A stretch of 35,554 bases of DNA from Acidobacteriota bacterium (lineage in GTDB: Bacteria; Acidobacteriota; Terriglobia; Versatilivoradales; Versatilivoraceae): the NCBI GenBank assembly GCA_022616615.1, contig JAKEER010000013.1, positions 1 to 35,554 of the forward strand. The letters run 5' to 3'. Under the pieces are notes generated by a model that saw nothing but the letters and a program-made list of their open reading frames with translations, was not told where the DNA came from and ran no database searches. Below are positions 23,143 through 31,713 of this stretch, one piece after another (the first letter of the stretch is position 1; each line of letters begins with the position of its first letter). A program made the position numbers and the translations under genes.

Positions 23143-23919
23143 ATGTGGCCTATGCCTTCCCGTCGTTTCTTCTCCATCGCCTTGCTTCTCTGCTGCATTT
23201 GCTTCGCGGTTTGCCTTCGGGCTGATGCGCCAGCCGCGCTGAGCGCCGATGCTCGGATAAAAATCATTCGCACTTTGGGCAGCGAGTACGTTGCGCTGAA
23301 GGTTCCGTTGCCAATCAACAAGCACGGCCTCACCGTCGATTCCAAGGGAGAATTTGACTGGAAGAAAAACGAAGAGTCTTCCATTAGCGCCGGCCAGTTC
23401 ATTGCGCCGGGCATCACCGTTCAGGTTACCAACGTCACGTTCACTGGGAACAGAATGATGTTTGAGGTGAATGGGGGCGGGAAAAAGAAGAAGAAACGAT
23501 TCCTGGAGCGAATTCAAATTGGCGGCGGAGGCGGAATGACGCCGGTAGCCAACCCCACCGCTCAGGCTCCTCCGCAGGGTTCTTATGTTTCCATCCAGTT
23601 TGACAAGACAATTCCAAACCTCACTCCCGAAGAGGTCAAGGAAATCCTTTCCAATGTCTTGGACTTCAGCAAGAAGTCAGCTACCAAGTCGTTCATCGAA
23701 TCCATTCCCGACGAGTTTCAAGAAGCTGTGAAGAACAAGCAGGCCGTGGTCGGAATGGACAAGGATCTGGTCATTGCCACTCTGGGAAGGCCTCTTCGCA
23801 AGGTGAGAGAGCGCAAGGGCGAAACGGAGACGGAAGACTGGATTTACGGCGAGCGGCCCCACAAGATCATCTTTGTCACTTTCCTTCAAGGCAAGGTCAT
23901 TAGCGTCAAAGAGTATTAA
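23143..23919 (+). CDS. Secreted protein with a BamE/SmpA-like C terminus
   Basis: 258-aa exported protein. The signal peptide RRFFSIALLLCCICFAVCLRADA is clear. The middle has a beta-rich part (IRTLGSEYVALKVPLPINKHGLTV), a lysine run (GGGKKKKKRF) and a Gly/Pro/Ala linker. The last 65 residues, VVGMDKDLVIATLGRPLRKV...EDWIYGERPHKIIFVTFLQGKVISV, follow the pattern of the small BamE/SmpA fold (G-M-x-K-x-x-V...LG-P, W-Y, F-x-x-G-x-V). This is a resemblance I recognise, not a proven homology. The function of the whole is unknown. A second in-frame ATG at 23152 is equally possible. It probably has its own promoter (TATAAT at 23119). Confidence 0.78.
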   Translation: MWPMPSRRFFSIALLLCCICFAVCLRADAPAALSADARIKIIRTLGSEYVALKVPLPINKHGLTVDSKGEFDWKKNEESSISAGQFIAPGITVQVTNVTFTGNRMMFEVNGGGKKKKKRFLERIQIGGGGGMTPVANPTAQAPPQGSYVSIQFDKTIPNLTPEEVKEILSNVLDFSKKSATKSFIESIPDEFQEAVKNKQAVVGMDKDLVIATLGRPLRKVRERKGETETEDWIYGERPHKIIFVTFLQGKVISVKEY

Positions 23920-24056
23920 GGCTGGCCTTTCCCAGGATCTTGGCTTGTCTTGGTTTCCAAATCACACGACCGGTTCATGCGTTTCAGAAGGCCAACCTTA
24001 CAACAAGGCGCGCCGTGTGCATTTGCAAGAGCAGGCCGCGCGGAAGGAAGACAAGG

Positions 24057-25079
24057 ATGAGAAAGCAACTGCCGCCCCGCGGGTTGCGGGTGATTCTAGC
24101 AACACTGTGGACTCCTCCGACGGAAGAACATCCGTTTGGAGAGATGGACACAGAGGCGATGGCCGCTCAAGCCCGGCGGCTTTATGACTCCGGGCACCGC
24201 GTATTCATTACCACCGCAGGTTCTGGCTCCGGCTTCGACATTGCTCTGCGGCAGGTCATTGTTGCTGCTCGATCGCTGTCCGAGGCATTGTCTGACAAAG
24301 AGGACGCATGGATCTACGTGGGATGCGTGGCGGGACTCGAGCAGTGCCTCGAAGTTTCGAACGCAGTGCGCGACCTGAAAAATGTTAAGGGACTTCTCAT
24401 CCTTCCGAATCGCCATCCTCATGGAGATCCCAAAGGCGACGGTTGGCTGGAATTCTACCAGATGCTCAGCCCAGCCATGCAATTCCCATATATGATCTAT
24501 CATGTCCAGGCCGGCCTCACGGTCGAGCAATATGTCGAGCTAGCTGAGGATCCGTGCTTTGTGGAGCTGAAGTGGGCATTGGCCACCCAGGAAGCGCTGG
24601 ACCTTCTTCGCCAAGCGGTGAAGGCTCTCGCCGGCAGCGTGAGCGTGGTCTGTGGGTTGGGCGACAAGAATGGGCCTGACTGGATCGCCGAGTACGGCGT
24701 GCGTGGCTGGACTTCGTATACCGTCAATCAAGCGCCCTGCCTTTGCAAAGAGATTGAGAGGGCCAGCCTAAGGGGTGACACCGCGCGCGTTCAGGCGCTG
24801 CAGGGGCCGGTGCTTGCCTTTGAAGAGCAGCGATTTGACGACAACGTGCGCTTCAACAATCGCTTGGTTGTTGCCGCGCTTCAAGGGCGCGAGGCGTTCT
24901 TACGTCCCCCAAACCGCCGATATGACGATGCCGAATGGCGCGATGCAGAACGGGTGATTACCCGGCTCGCTGCTGCGGAAGCCGAGGCGAAAGTCCGCTC
25001 CAATGCTGCCCTGAATGGGCGTGAATCGCCGGCCACTGACCGTGGGACTACGAATACTGCCGTGGAACGGTCAGCTTAA
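24057..25079 (+). CDS. Dihydrodipicolinate synthase/N-acetylneuraminate lyase-superfamily protein
   Basis: 340-aa aldolase of the DapA/NAL TIM-barrel superfamily, which make Schiff bases between a Lys and a 2-keto acid such as pyruvate. LRVILATLWTPPTEE fits the first strand. TTAGSGSGFDIAL lies where the family has GTTGE. The catalytic Tyr aligns with Tyr148 (YMIYHV) and the Schiff-base Lys with Lys172 (FVELKWAL), both present. The loop and later regions are divergent, so the substrate cannot be named and it should not be called DapA. The frame extends to 23940, but the ATG at 24057 has GGAAGGAAGACAAGG just before it and fits the family N terminus. The last 35 residues are a polar tail. It stands alone between two unrelated genes. 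Confidence 0.82.
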   Translation: MRKQLPPRGLRVILATLWTPPTEEHPFGEMDTEAMAAQARRLYDSGHRVFITTAGSGSGFDIALRQVIVAARSLSEALSDKEDAWIYVGCVAGLEQCLEVSNAVRDLKNVKGLLILPNRHPHGDPKGDGWLEFYQMLSPAMQFPYMIYHVQAGLTVEQYVELAEDPCFVELKWALATQEALDLLRQAVKALAGSVSVVCGLGDKNGPDWIAEYGVRGWTSYTVNQAPCLCKEIERASLRGDTARVQALQGPVLAFEEQRFDDNVRFNNRLVVAALQGREAFLRPPNRRYDDAEWRDAERVITRLAAAEAEAKVRSNAALNGRESPATDRGTTNTAVERSA

Positions 25080-25292
25080 TGTGCCGGCATTGATTTGCGA
25101 CGGACTGCATGGCCAGGTTGGGAGCGATCATCGCAGTCGCGAGTTTATCGCCTTCCTGAAACCAACCGAAAAGCGAGCTTGCAGCGCGTAGCCTAAACCG
25201 ATCCCTCAAGGCGCTGCCGCGCGCCAGTGACTCGAGGGCTGACTGCGGACGAGTCCCGCTTAAGGGACGCCTGGTGAAGCCGTGATTGGTGC

Positions 25293-25321
25293 TTGAATCT
25301 GGCCAGGCGATCACCTATAAT
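25293..25321 (+). promoter_or_regulatory. Sigma-70-type promoter of the transglycosylase gene
   Basis: TTGAAT at 25293-25298 and a perfect TATAAT at 25316-25321 with a 17-base spacer. Predicted transcription start is near 25328, giving a leader of about 170 bases. The rest of the 25080-25500 gap upstream shows no gene. Confidence 0.82.
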
Positions 25322-25344
25322 CCCCGCCGCCGATTCGTTAGCTC

Positions 25345-25433
25345 GTGCCGAAGAAGTTCGGAATCTGTTCAACTCCTAGTTTTTTCCTTCAGAAGCAGGG
25401 AAGTCCAAATCTATTTCCGCCGTGGAAATAGAT
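25345..25433 (+). promoter_or_regulatory. Structured leader of the transglycosylase gene
   Basis: Between the promoter and the start codon are two hairpins: CCGAA-GAAG-TTCGG near 25348-25361, and a perfect ten-pair stem ATCTATTTCC/GGAAATAGAT (25409-25418 and 25424-25433) with a five-base loop. No T-run follows, so it is not a terminator. It may protect the message or bind a protein; a known riboswitch class was not recognised. Confidence 0.45.
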
Positions 25434-25500
25434 CTGCTCCAGAGTAAGACCACCAGTAAGTTTTGCTAAGAGCACCCAGCTCATCCGACCCAAGGAGGAA

Positions 25501-26208
25501 ATGAGCCGCATGAGCGCGATGCACAAGCTTTTGTATCAGCGCATTGTCTTCTGCCACAAGTGCGGTCGCAGCATGTTTGTCGGCCCCAATGCCCGCTATC
25601 TCGTTCATTTGGCGAGGCACACAGCCGTCAATAAGTTGCTGATCTTCGTGGCTGTGCTGGGCCTGATTTCCTTCGCCCCTTCCACGATTTCAATTATGTC
25701 TGCCCGAAAAGTGGGCTTGGCTAACTACATTAGCGAGGAACAATTGAAGCAGGAAAAAATTGTTCAGGGCACACTGCGCAAGTACTCAAATATCAAGCCT
25801 GAACAGATCAACCGGCTCACCAAGATTATCGTGAGGAACGCTCAGAACAAGAAGTTAGATCCGAAGCTTATCGCTTCGATCATCGTAGTTGAATCACACG
25901 GAAATCCAACCGCGATTTCGGAGGCAAAATCGGTAGGGCTGATGCAGGTTCACGTACCGACCTGGGGAGGCGTGATTGACTTTACGGAACGAAATCCGTT
26001 TGATCCTGAGGTGAATATTGATGTAGGCGCCACCATCTTAGCGGATTATCTCAAACGCTACAAAGACTTAGAGACTGCTCTCGCGGCTTACGAAGGAACC
26101 CATGATCCAACGGCAAGCGAATATGTAGGAAAAGTGATGGACCTTTACCGACCCGGTACTCGCCCGATTCGCAGAACCGAGGAGCTTATTGCAGAAGTGG
26201 AAAAATAA
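25501..26208 (+). CDS. Membrane-anchored lytic transglycosylase with zinc-finger-like N terminus
   Basis: 235-aa SLT-type lytic transglycosylase that should cleave the glycan chains of peptidoglycan in the periplasm. The catalytic domain (about 95-215) has the catalytic Glu131 in IIVVESHGNPTAIS and the paired motif SVGLMQVHVPTWG, then YEGTHDP in place of the usual AYNAG. A membrane helix at 45-60 (LLIFVAVLGLISFAP) anchors it. The 40 residues before it are unusual: Cys18-x2-Cys21 and His36-x3-His40 could bind zinc on the cytoplasmic side. AAGGAGG at 25492-25498 is a strong ribosome site only two bases from the ATG at 25501 and 11 from the in-frame ATG at 25510, so the true start may be either. 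A good promoter and a leader hairpin lie upstream. Confidence 0.85.
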   Translation: MSRMSAMHKLLYQRIVFCHKCGRSMFVGPNARYLVHLARHTAVNKLLIFVAVLGLISFAPSTISIMSARKVGLANYISEEQLKQEKIVQGTLRKYSNIKPEQINRLTKIIVRNAQNKKLDPKLIASIIVVESHGNPTAISEAKSVGLMQVHVPTWGGVIDFTERNPFDPEVNIDVGATILADYLKRYKDLETALAAYEGTHDPTASEYVGKVMDLYRPGTRPIRRTEELIAEVEK

Positions 26209-26444
26209 TAGAACTTTTTACATAGGAGAGAGATTCGGTAGAGAAATTATTACCTACATATCCCCGATCACTGCAGGAAACTTTTCCGTTAGTCGAAGTC
26301 ATTTCCCGATTGGTACCACGTTTGAAGTTTTGGCAAACACGTTTCAATTTTGGGTCGCCAATTGCAGTTCGGTGACTAAATCCTACTAAAGGTGGATTGT
26401 CGCCTACCTTCCGTCTTAACAGAAATGCGAGAGGAAGCTGAGCC

Positions 26445-26630
26445 ATGATTGATGAGAACTGCGTCATCTGGAAGCAAGGAAAAGGATTCTGCTGGTGCCC
26501 TAGCATGGCTTGGGGCGTGAGGGACGCAGAGCTCTGCCAGTTGTGCCAGATCAAGAATGCCGAGATTATTGAAAAGATCGAGATCATCAACCCTACGCGG
26601 CAGAAAGTGCGGACAGCCAAACAGCGGTAG
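26445..26630 (+). CDS. Small cysteine-rich protein (hypothetical)
   Basis: A 61-aa open frame with five Cys (6, 16, 18, 31, 34) in CxC and CxxC arrangement, plus the basic tail INPTRQKVRTAKQR. It is preceded by GAGAGGAAGC, a moderately placed ribosome site. The Cys pattern and the composition fit a real small metal-binding protein better than random sequence, but no family is recognised. It follows the transglycosylase gene after 236 AT-rich bases in which I see no other gene. A longer frame on the opposite strand is less likely to be real. Confidence 0.45.
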   Translation: MIDENCVIWKQGKGFCWCPSMAWGVRDAELCQLCQIKNAEIIEKIEIINPTRQKVRTAKQR

Positions 26631-26727
26631 AACCTGCCTCAACTCCAGCAACTGACTTATCCGAAGTTCAAGCAGTGCCAAATTCTGAAAGTGTTCCCCG
26701 GAGAGAACGCCCTGGCGAACCTTGCGC

Positions 26728-28620
26728 CTATGGAAACATCCCAGGCTTTCGATTTAGATCTGGCGGGACTTGCAGGTTGGTTCCCGAGGCTGTTTTGCCC
26801 TTTTGCACTTCGACGACTCGCGTGTCGTAGATGACGGCGGTGGGCAAGCCCGCCGCTGGTGGGCTGGGACCTGACTTCGTCAGAAGAACCATGAAATACT
26901 TGCCTGGCTCGACGCCTGCGATCGTGTATTGCTCCGCAGGCAAGTCAAAAAAACTCTTCGTGTTGTCTTTCAGGTTGACCAGGAGCAAAGTCAGTCCTTC
27001 CAGCTTCACCAAATTATTCTCTGAACTAATGGTGCCGGCGATCGATCCGACGACACGCAGTGGGAACTCGATTCCTTCGATTAAATCTCCCTCCGTCATC
27101 TCCAACGTTTTTTCCTGGGAATTAACCGGTAAGACTAGATTCGGATCGTCGAGAACCGGGCTCAAGGAGTAACGTCCAGGCGGCGTGCGCTCGATGATAA
27201 AGGAACCATCAGGCCTGAGTTTGAAGCTCCTTTTGCCGAAGCCATCTAGGTCAGCTCCCCGCCGCGCCAGGCTGACGGCCTTTCCAGCGGGCTTGAGCGC
27301 ATACTCTGGATCTTCGATTTGCAGCCCGCCGCGAATCGTGCCTCCGAGAGGCAGATTGAAATCAATGTGCCGCGCCCGTTCTCCTTCCTCCAGGGTGATC
27401 AGGTCAGCCTTTGCCGAACTCAGCTTCTCCCGGTAGAAAAGGTTGACGAGCCGCTGGATTCTGGCGGGAAGGGCCGTCTCGACCCAGTAGCTGCCCGGCG
27501 CAAGATCGGAAACGAGAAACTCTCCTTCTGGTCCGGTGGTTGCCTGAAAGGGATTTACGACGGTTCTGTCGATGTTCTGGAACAGCAGAGTAACATTGGG
27601 AAGCGGCCGATTATGATGGCGAGACCGGACTGTTCCGGAAATGCTCGCTCCTTCAAACAGGGAAAAGTTGATTCCCGTAAACACGCTTCCTGTCTCGATC
27701 TCGAGGCGGTCTGCCAGCTCGGGGTCAAAGCGTCCTTCGTGAAACTGCTTCAGGTATCTTCGGCTGCGCTGCGCAGAACTCTCTCTCCCCGGCGCGGTTT
27801 CAACCGTGTAGGCTCCCTCGGTGAGACCGCGCAGCGTATAGAAGCCCTGCGCGTCGGTTTGCGTAAAGTAGGGCGGCTCTTGCCGATTTTGGTTCTCGGC
27901 CACAATCTTCAAACCGGCGATGGGCTCCCGATTTCTGTTCGCATACACGCGGCCACTGATGATTCCGCCGTATCGCAAGCGGAAATCAATGTTTGCCACG
28001 GCCTGCCGCCGCATGATGGTAATGCCCGCGGATTTGTCCGCATCTCTCACGCCGCCGTAATAGACTGGGACGAAGTTCTCATCCAGCGGTAGCGCTTGAA
28101 CCTTATAGGTTCCGGGGGGCAGGGCGCGGAAGCGATAGGTCCCATCGCCGCTGGTTTGGGCGGACGCGCGAAAACTTTGGGAAAAGGCGTAGACACGAAG
28201 GTTTCCTACCGGCGCAAGATCGGCTGTACGCAGCACAGTGCCGGTGATCGAGCCGCCGGCTGGCAGCTTTAGGTCAATGATGCGGAATGACGCAAAGGTG
28301 GCGACATCAATCACATCTCCGCGAGGCTCGCCAGAGGCAGAAAAGAACTGGGACAAATAGTCGGAGTTAGGAAGGCTGGCGAAGAGACGGTATTTGCCCC
28401 GCACCAGGTCAAACTGGTAAGTGCCATCGCTCTGGCTCGTGGCTTGAACCTGGCGCTGACTTCGCGCCAGAGGGATGGCGCGGATGATCGCGCCCCCGAG
28501 GCTTTGCCCCGTGTCTGCATCCATGACGCGGCCGAAAATCTCGGCAGCATCAAGCTTCGGACAGACCGCCGCCAGAAAGAGCGCCAAGCGGCTGATCGAT
28601 GGAAACTTTCGAGCGGGCAT
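26728..28620 (-). CDS. Secreted protein of tandem carboxypeptidase-regulatory-like domains
   Basis: 630-aa exported protein. The signal peptide (SRLALFLAAVCPKLDAA) is followed by about six tandem beta-sandwich modules of the CarboxypepD-regulatory/Cna-B type. Each begins with a phrase like GRVMDADTGQSLGGAIIRA, GGSITGTVLRTADLAPVGNLRV, GGIISGRVYANRNREPIAGLKI or ASISGTVRSRHHNRPLPNVTL. Each ends with an FxxxLxPGxYxVxA pattern, such as YRFRALPPGTYKVQA and FLVSDLAPGSYWVET. Such proteins are very common in acidobacteria, often before TonB-dependent channels; here there is no channel domain. It probably acts in surface display or binding. It lies 42 bases after the methyltransferase gene and may be the last gene of a three-gene unit with it and the DUF2064 transferase. 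Confidence 0.87.
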   Translation of the reverse strand: MPARKFPSISRLALFLAAVCPKLDAAEIFGRVMDADTGQSLGGAIIRAIPLARSQRQVQATSQSDGTYQFDLVRGKYRLFASLPNSDYLSQFFSASGEPRGDVIDVATFASFRIIDLKLPAGGSITGTVLRTADLAPVGNLRVYAFSQSFRASAQTSGDGTYRFRALPPGTYKVQALPLDENFVPVYYGGVRDADKSAGITIMRRQAVANIDFRLRYGGIISGRVYANRNREPIAGLKIVAENQNRQEPPYFTQTDAQGFYTLRGLTEGAYTVETAPGRESSAQRSRRYLKQFHEGRFDPELADRLEIETGSVFTGINFSLFEGASISGTVRSRHHNRPLPNVTLLFQNIDRTVVNPFQATTGPEGEFLVSDLAPGSYWVETALPARIQRLVNLFYREKLSSAKADLITLEEGERARHIDFNLPLGGTIRGGLQIEDPEYALKPAGKAVSLARRGADLDGFGKRSFKLRPDGSFIIERTPPGRYSLSPVLDDPNLVLPVNSQEKTLEMTEGDLIEGIEFPLRVVGSIAGTISSENNLVKLEGLTLLLVNLKDNTKSFFDLPAEQYTIAGVEPGKYFMVLLTKSGPSPPAAGLPTAVIYDTRVVEVQKGKTASGTNLQVPPDLNRKPGMFP

Positions 28621-28662
28621 GGGCTTGCAGAGTTTGATGAGAAACCGGTCGCCGCAAATATA

Positions 28663-29511
28663 TCACAGCCGCCGGGCTTGGAAGGCGTGGATGATGCGCC
28701 GGCTCCACTGCCGTTCAACTTGAATACCGGCCAGGCGAAGCTTTTCGTTGAGATCTTCAATCGAAGCAAAAAATCCGAACCGGATCACCCGCTCTAGAAA
28801 CGACACCAGGCCGGCCCAGTGCCTTGGTTTGAGCGTCGTCTGGCAGACCAAATGGCCTTCGCGAGACAGCGTTCGGGCAATCTCCGCGAGCCCGGCTTCA
28901 GGCCGGTCGAACAGGTGAAGCGCACCTGTACAGAGAACCGCATCCAATGCGTCGTTCCGGAAGGGGAGGCTCAAGGCGCTGCCTCTGACGAAGAGGATGT
29001 TCCGAAGCTTGTTGAGATCGGCCTTCTTCCGAGCCTGCTGAAGCATCGGCAGCGAGAGGTCGAAGCCGATCACCCAGCCCGAAGTCTGCGCGGCCATCGG
29101 GCAGGCAAACACTCCTGGGCCACAAGCCAGATCCAGGATGGTACGCCGCTTCTGCGGGTCCACGCGCTTTATGAGATGGGTTGAAAACTGCCGAAAGGAT
29201 GAGGAGCTGGCAACGAAGAAGCCCAGCGGCCTCCAGTACTTCTCATAAATCGCGATGACTGGCGGGAACTGCATCAAGCGCTGGAACGGCGTAATGACTT
29301 CAAGCTGCTGTGTGCCAGCCAGGAAGTCCAGAATGCCATTCTGTAGCGAATAGCTTCGCTTGCAGCCCGAACAGGTTGCGCTTCCATCGTCAGGCAGGGA
29401 GCGGACGGAAACTGGGAAGCTCCAGTGCAGCGAGGCGCCCTTACAGTGCGGACAGCCGAAGAGGGAGGTGAGCGCTTCAACCGAAGGCAGTTTGTTCGAG
29501 GTCAGATGCAC
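28663..29511 (-). CDS. SAM-dependent methyltransferase with N-terminal zinc ribbon
   Basis: 282-aa class I methyltransferase. A Trm112-like zinc ribbon comes first (Cys20, Cys23, Cys47, Cys50), followed by NGILDFL, the usual end of that module. The Rossmann core has motif I ILDLACGPGVFACPMA, then VIGFDLSLPMLQQARKK (acidic end of strand 2), LPFRNDALDAVLCTGALHLF (motif post II) and a late LAEIARTLSREGHLV. This layout is shared with RlmA-like and quinone or lipid methyltransferases of bacteria; the substrate cannot be told. Its start overlaps the end of the DUF2064 transferase gene by ten bases, so the two are translated together. Confidence 0.86.
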   Translation of the reverse strand: MHLTSNKLPSVEALTSLFGCPHCKGASLHWSFPVSVRSLPDDGSATCSGCKRSYSLQNGILDFLAGTQQLEVITPFQRLMQFPPVIAIYEKYWRPLGFFVASSSSFRQFSTHLIKRVDPQKRRTILDLACGPGVFACPMAAQTSGWVIGFDLSLPMLQQARKKADLNKLRNILFVRGSALSLPFRNDALDAVLCTGALHLFDRPEAGLAEIARTLSREGHLVCQTTLKPRHWAGLVSFLERVIRFGFFASIEDLNEKLRLAGIQVERQWSRRIIHAFQARRL

Positions 29512-30236
29512 TTGCGAATACCGGACGGGTTTACCAACCGGTCGACCAGAGAAACAAGCTCACGAGCGATACGGTCTGGCAGAGCGGACGGAGAGTGTTG
29601 CAGCAGGCTCCGGAACTTGACCAGATCCTCATAGGTATCGAGGTCAAAGCGCTCGCTCAAACCTTGCCAGCGGACTGAATGATGCTCCATCAACCGAACG
29701 GTCTGTTTGAAGACCTGAGCCGTCCCCCAGGAGATTCCAGACAGTAGAAACGGCCGAAGAGCCGAAAAGCCAATCAGGTAGTATCCTCCATCCGTTGCGG
29801 GACCCACGACAACCTCATTGCTGTCCAGGACCTGAAATGCCGCCTGGAGATCCTCCAGCTGAAGCAATGGGCTGTCCGTGCCGATGAACACCAGCTTTCG
29901 GAAGCCATCGCTCCATTTCTTGTGGAGTGCATGAGCCAGGCGTGCACCGAGATCTCGTCCCTGCTGTGTCTCGATCGCAACGCCTCGCGGAACGTCCAGT
30001 CTCAAAGCCGGCGGTGTTTGGCTGGCATCTACTGGTGTGAGGAAGATAGCCTTGTGTATACGGCCAAGGTCCCAGTTGCTGAGTCGTGCCAGCCAGAGCC
30101 GTAACAGCAGTGAGTGCAACTGCAGGCAGTCGTCTTCGGAAAGAGCGGGCCGCATTCGAGTTTTGACGCTTCCCCGCACGGGAGTTTTTGCAAAGACAAT
30201 TAAGGCCGCTTCGGGATCTTTGGTGAATGACATCAA
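29502..30236 (-). CDS. DUF2064/TIGR04282-type glycosyltransferase-like protein
   Basis: 244-aa protein of the family once called 'selenodomain-associated transferase 1', related to nucleotidyl- and glycosyltransferases. Visible markers are IVFAKTPVRGSVKTRM near the N terminus (nucleotide-binding loop), FIGTDSPLLQLEDL, VVVGPATDGGYYLIGF and DLDTYEDLVKF. The donor and acceptor are unknown. In other bacteria the family often stands next to a GT2 glycosyltransferase and methyltransferases; here its partner is a zinc-ribbon methyltransferase, with a ten-base overlap. The start may be the first or the second Met. A 129-base gap separates it from the uracil-DNA glycosylase gene upstream. Confidence 0.86.
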   Translation of the reverse strand: MMSFTKDPEAALIVFAKTPVRGSVKTRMRPALSEDDCLQLHSLLLRLWLARLSNWDLGRIHKAIFLTPVDASQTPPALRLDVPRGVAIETQQGRDLGARLAHALHKKWSDGFRKLVFIGTDSPLLQLEDLQAAFQVLDSNEVVVGPATDGGYYLIGFSALRPFLLSGISWGTAQVFKQTVRLMEHHSVRWQGLSERFDLDTYEDLVKFRSLLQHSPSALPDRIARELVSLVDRLVNPSGIRKCI

Positions 30237-30365
30237 TGCCTACTCAATCGGGCGCCGAATTCCGGCTCAACGTCGCATTTTGATTCATCGAAGTCAAGAG
30301 TATTGGCGGCTGCAGGTCGATGTCCCCCGGGGCCTCGCCGCAGGAGACTTGACGCTTCACTGAGG

Positions 30366-31070
30366 CTAACCGGCTTGCTCCTGCAAAAGCTGCCGGGCGC
30401 GGGCAAAGATCCCGTCAAACATCGGTTCGGTGAGTTTTCCGGTAAACGTATTCTGCTGGCTGGGGTGGAAAGATGCGATCAGCGTCTGACCTGAGTCCAG
30501 CCAAATTTCCAGCCCGTGCCGGAAAGCTGGACGCCGCCGCTGTCTCTGGTTTGAAACCAGCGGCCAGATGTTGTCGAACGCCAGTTTACCTAACGCCACG
30601 ATAACGCGAACGCGAGTGAGCAACTCCCATTCACGCGCCAAGTACGGCCTGCAGTTGGCGATCTCGTCCCGCTGCGGCTTGTTCAATGGTGGAGCACAGT
30701 GCAACACAGCGGTGACGTAGCAGTCCTTAACCCTGAGCCCATCGTCTCGATCGATTGATTGAGGCTGGTTGGCGAAGCCAAACCGGTGCAATGCCCGGTA
30801 TAGCCAGTCGCCGCTCCGATCCCCTGTGAAGATCCTGCCCGTTCGATTTCCGCCGTGCGCGGCAGGCGCCAGTCCCACAACAAGCAGGCGCGCGTCCGCG
30901 TCCCCGAGGCTGGGAACAGGCTTGCCCCAGTATGTGAAGCTCTGAAATCGCGCTACCTTCACTCGGGCGATTTCCTCTCTCCAGGCGACCAGCCGGGGGC
31001 AAAGCGTGCATTGGCAGATCAGCCTATGCAGGCGCTCCGCACTGCGAATCGTTTCGAGAGGATGGATCAC
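30366..31070 (-). CDS. Family 5 uracil-DNA glycosylase (UDGb type)
   Basis: 234-aa base-excision repair enzyme that removes uracil and related deaminated bases from DNA. The family 5 active-site phrase is intact: [29 protein letters not shown] (residues 66-94), where the Asp of other families is replaced. The second motif [13 protein letters not shown] is near the C terminus. An Fe-S cluster is indicated by Cys21, Cys24, Cys125 and Cys140. Size is usual. Upstream is the terminator of the CspA-like gene, so the glycosylase must have its own promoter or rely on read-through; none is evident in the short space between. Identity of the family is firm. Confidence 0.92.
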   Translation of the reverse strand: MIHPLETIRSAERLHRLICQCTLCPRLVAWREEIARVKVARFQSFTYWGKPVPSLGDADARLLVVGLAPAAHGGNRTGRIFTGDRSGDWLYRALHRFGFANQPQSIDRDDGLRVKDCYVTAVLHCAPPLNKPQRDEIANCRPYLAREWELLTRVRVIVALGKLAFDNIWPLVSNQRQRRRPAFRHGLEIWLDSGQTLIASFHPSQQNTFTGKLTEPMFDGIFARARQLLQEQAG

Positions 31071-31085
31071 AGATTTGAGGCGGGG

Positions 31086-31124
31086 CCAAAAAGAAAAGCC
31101 CTGAAGCCGTCTGGTTTCAGGGCT
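31086..31124 (-). terminator. Rho-independent terminator of the CspA-like gene
   Basis: On the minus strand AGCCCTGAA and TTCAGGGCT form a perfect nine-pair stem with a ten-base loop, followed by TTTTCTTTTTGG. It lies 27 bases past the stop codon of the cold-shock gene and immediately before the uracil-DNA glycosylase start. Confidence 0.92.
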
Positions 31125-31150
31125 GAATGTTGGTCAAACTGTGGTTCGAA

Positions 31151-31363
31151 CTAGCTCTCCTGCCGGGTGACTTCCTGAGCCTGCAGCCCTTTCGGGCCCT
31201 GGACCACCGTGAATTCAACCGACTGGCCTTCCTCCAAAGTGCGATAGCCATCTGCCTGGATCGCCGTGTGGTGAACGAAAACATCACCACCCGAGGACCG
31301 TTCGATGAAGCCATAGCCCTTCGCGTTGTTGAACCACTTAACTCTTCCAGTCTCTCTACTCAT
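31151..31363 (-). CDS. Cold-shock protein, CspA family
   Basis: 70-aa canonical cold-shock protein, a single OB fold that binds single-stranded RNA/DNA and melts RNA structure. [30 protein letters not shown] contains intact RNP1 (KGYGFI) and RNP2 (VFVHH), and the end [13 protein letters not shown] is typical. An upstream TTG at 31384 is in frame, but AAGGAG at about 31375-31380 and the family start favour the ATG at 31363. It has a near-consensus promoter (31533-31560), a leader of about 160 nt and a strong terminator, so it is a well-expressed monocistronic gene. The long leader is like that of E. coli cspA. Confidence 0.95.
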   Translation of the reverse strand: MSRETGRVKWFNNAKGYGFIERSSGGDVFVHHTAIQADGYRTLEEGQSVEFTVVQGPKGLQAQEVTRQES

Positions 31364-31532
31364 TGACTTCGAGACTCCTTTCAAATGATAAAAATTTCGT
31401 CGTACATGTTTTTATAACTTGAAGAAGCCTCGAAAACCAAGCCTGCTGTCCCTTCACCCGCTATCAATTCACAGGGAAGCAAGCTCATTTTCGACCCGCT
31501 CAAATCCTTAAAAACATTACAACAACCGCGAG

Positions 31533-31560
31533 AGTATACAAGAATCAAATGGAGTGTCAA
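31533..31560 (-). promoter_or_regulatory. Strong sigma-70-type promoter of the CspA-like gene
   Basis: On the minus strand TTGACA (31560-31555) and TATACT (31538-31533) are separated by 16 bases; 11 of 12 positions match consensus. Transcription should start near 31526, making a leader of about 160 nt. Confidence 0.87.
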
Positions 31561-31713
31561 GCAGTTTGACAATGCTTTGACGTGCGCGAGGGCCCGTGTC
31601 AGTAGCCTGGGTTAGGATTCGAGTCTTGAATGACTTTTCATTCTCGCTGTCGCTTTCATCGGTAGAAAGTCTTGCAAGCTTTAATGGGTTTCCGAAAAAA
31701 AATCCTGTTGGTT

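Noticed and set aside
30233-30418. 61-codon open frame on the minus strand between the uracil-DNA glycosylase and DUF2064 genes
   Set aside because: It begins inside the glycosylase gene and has low-complexity Pro/Gly/Ser content; no ribosome site.
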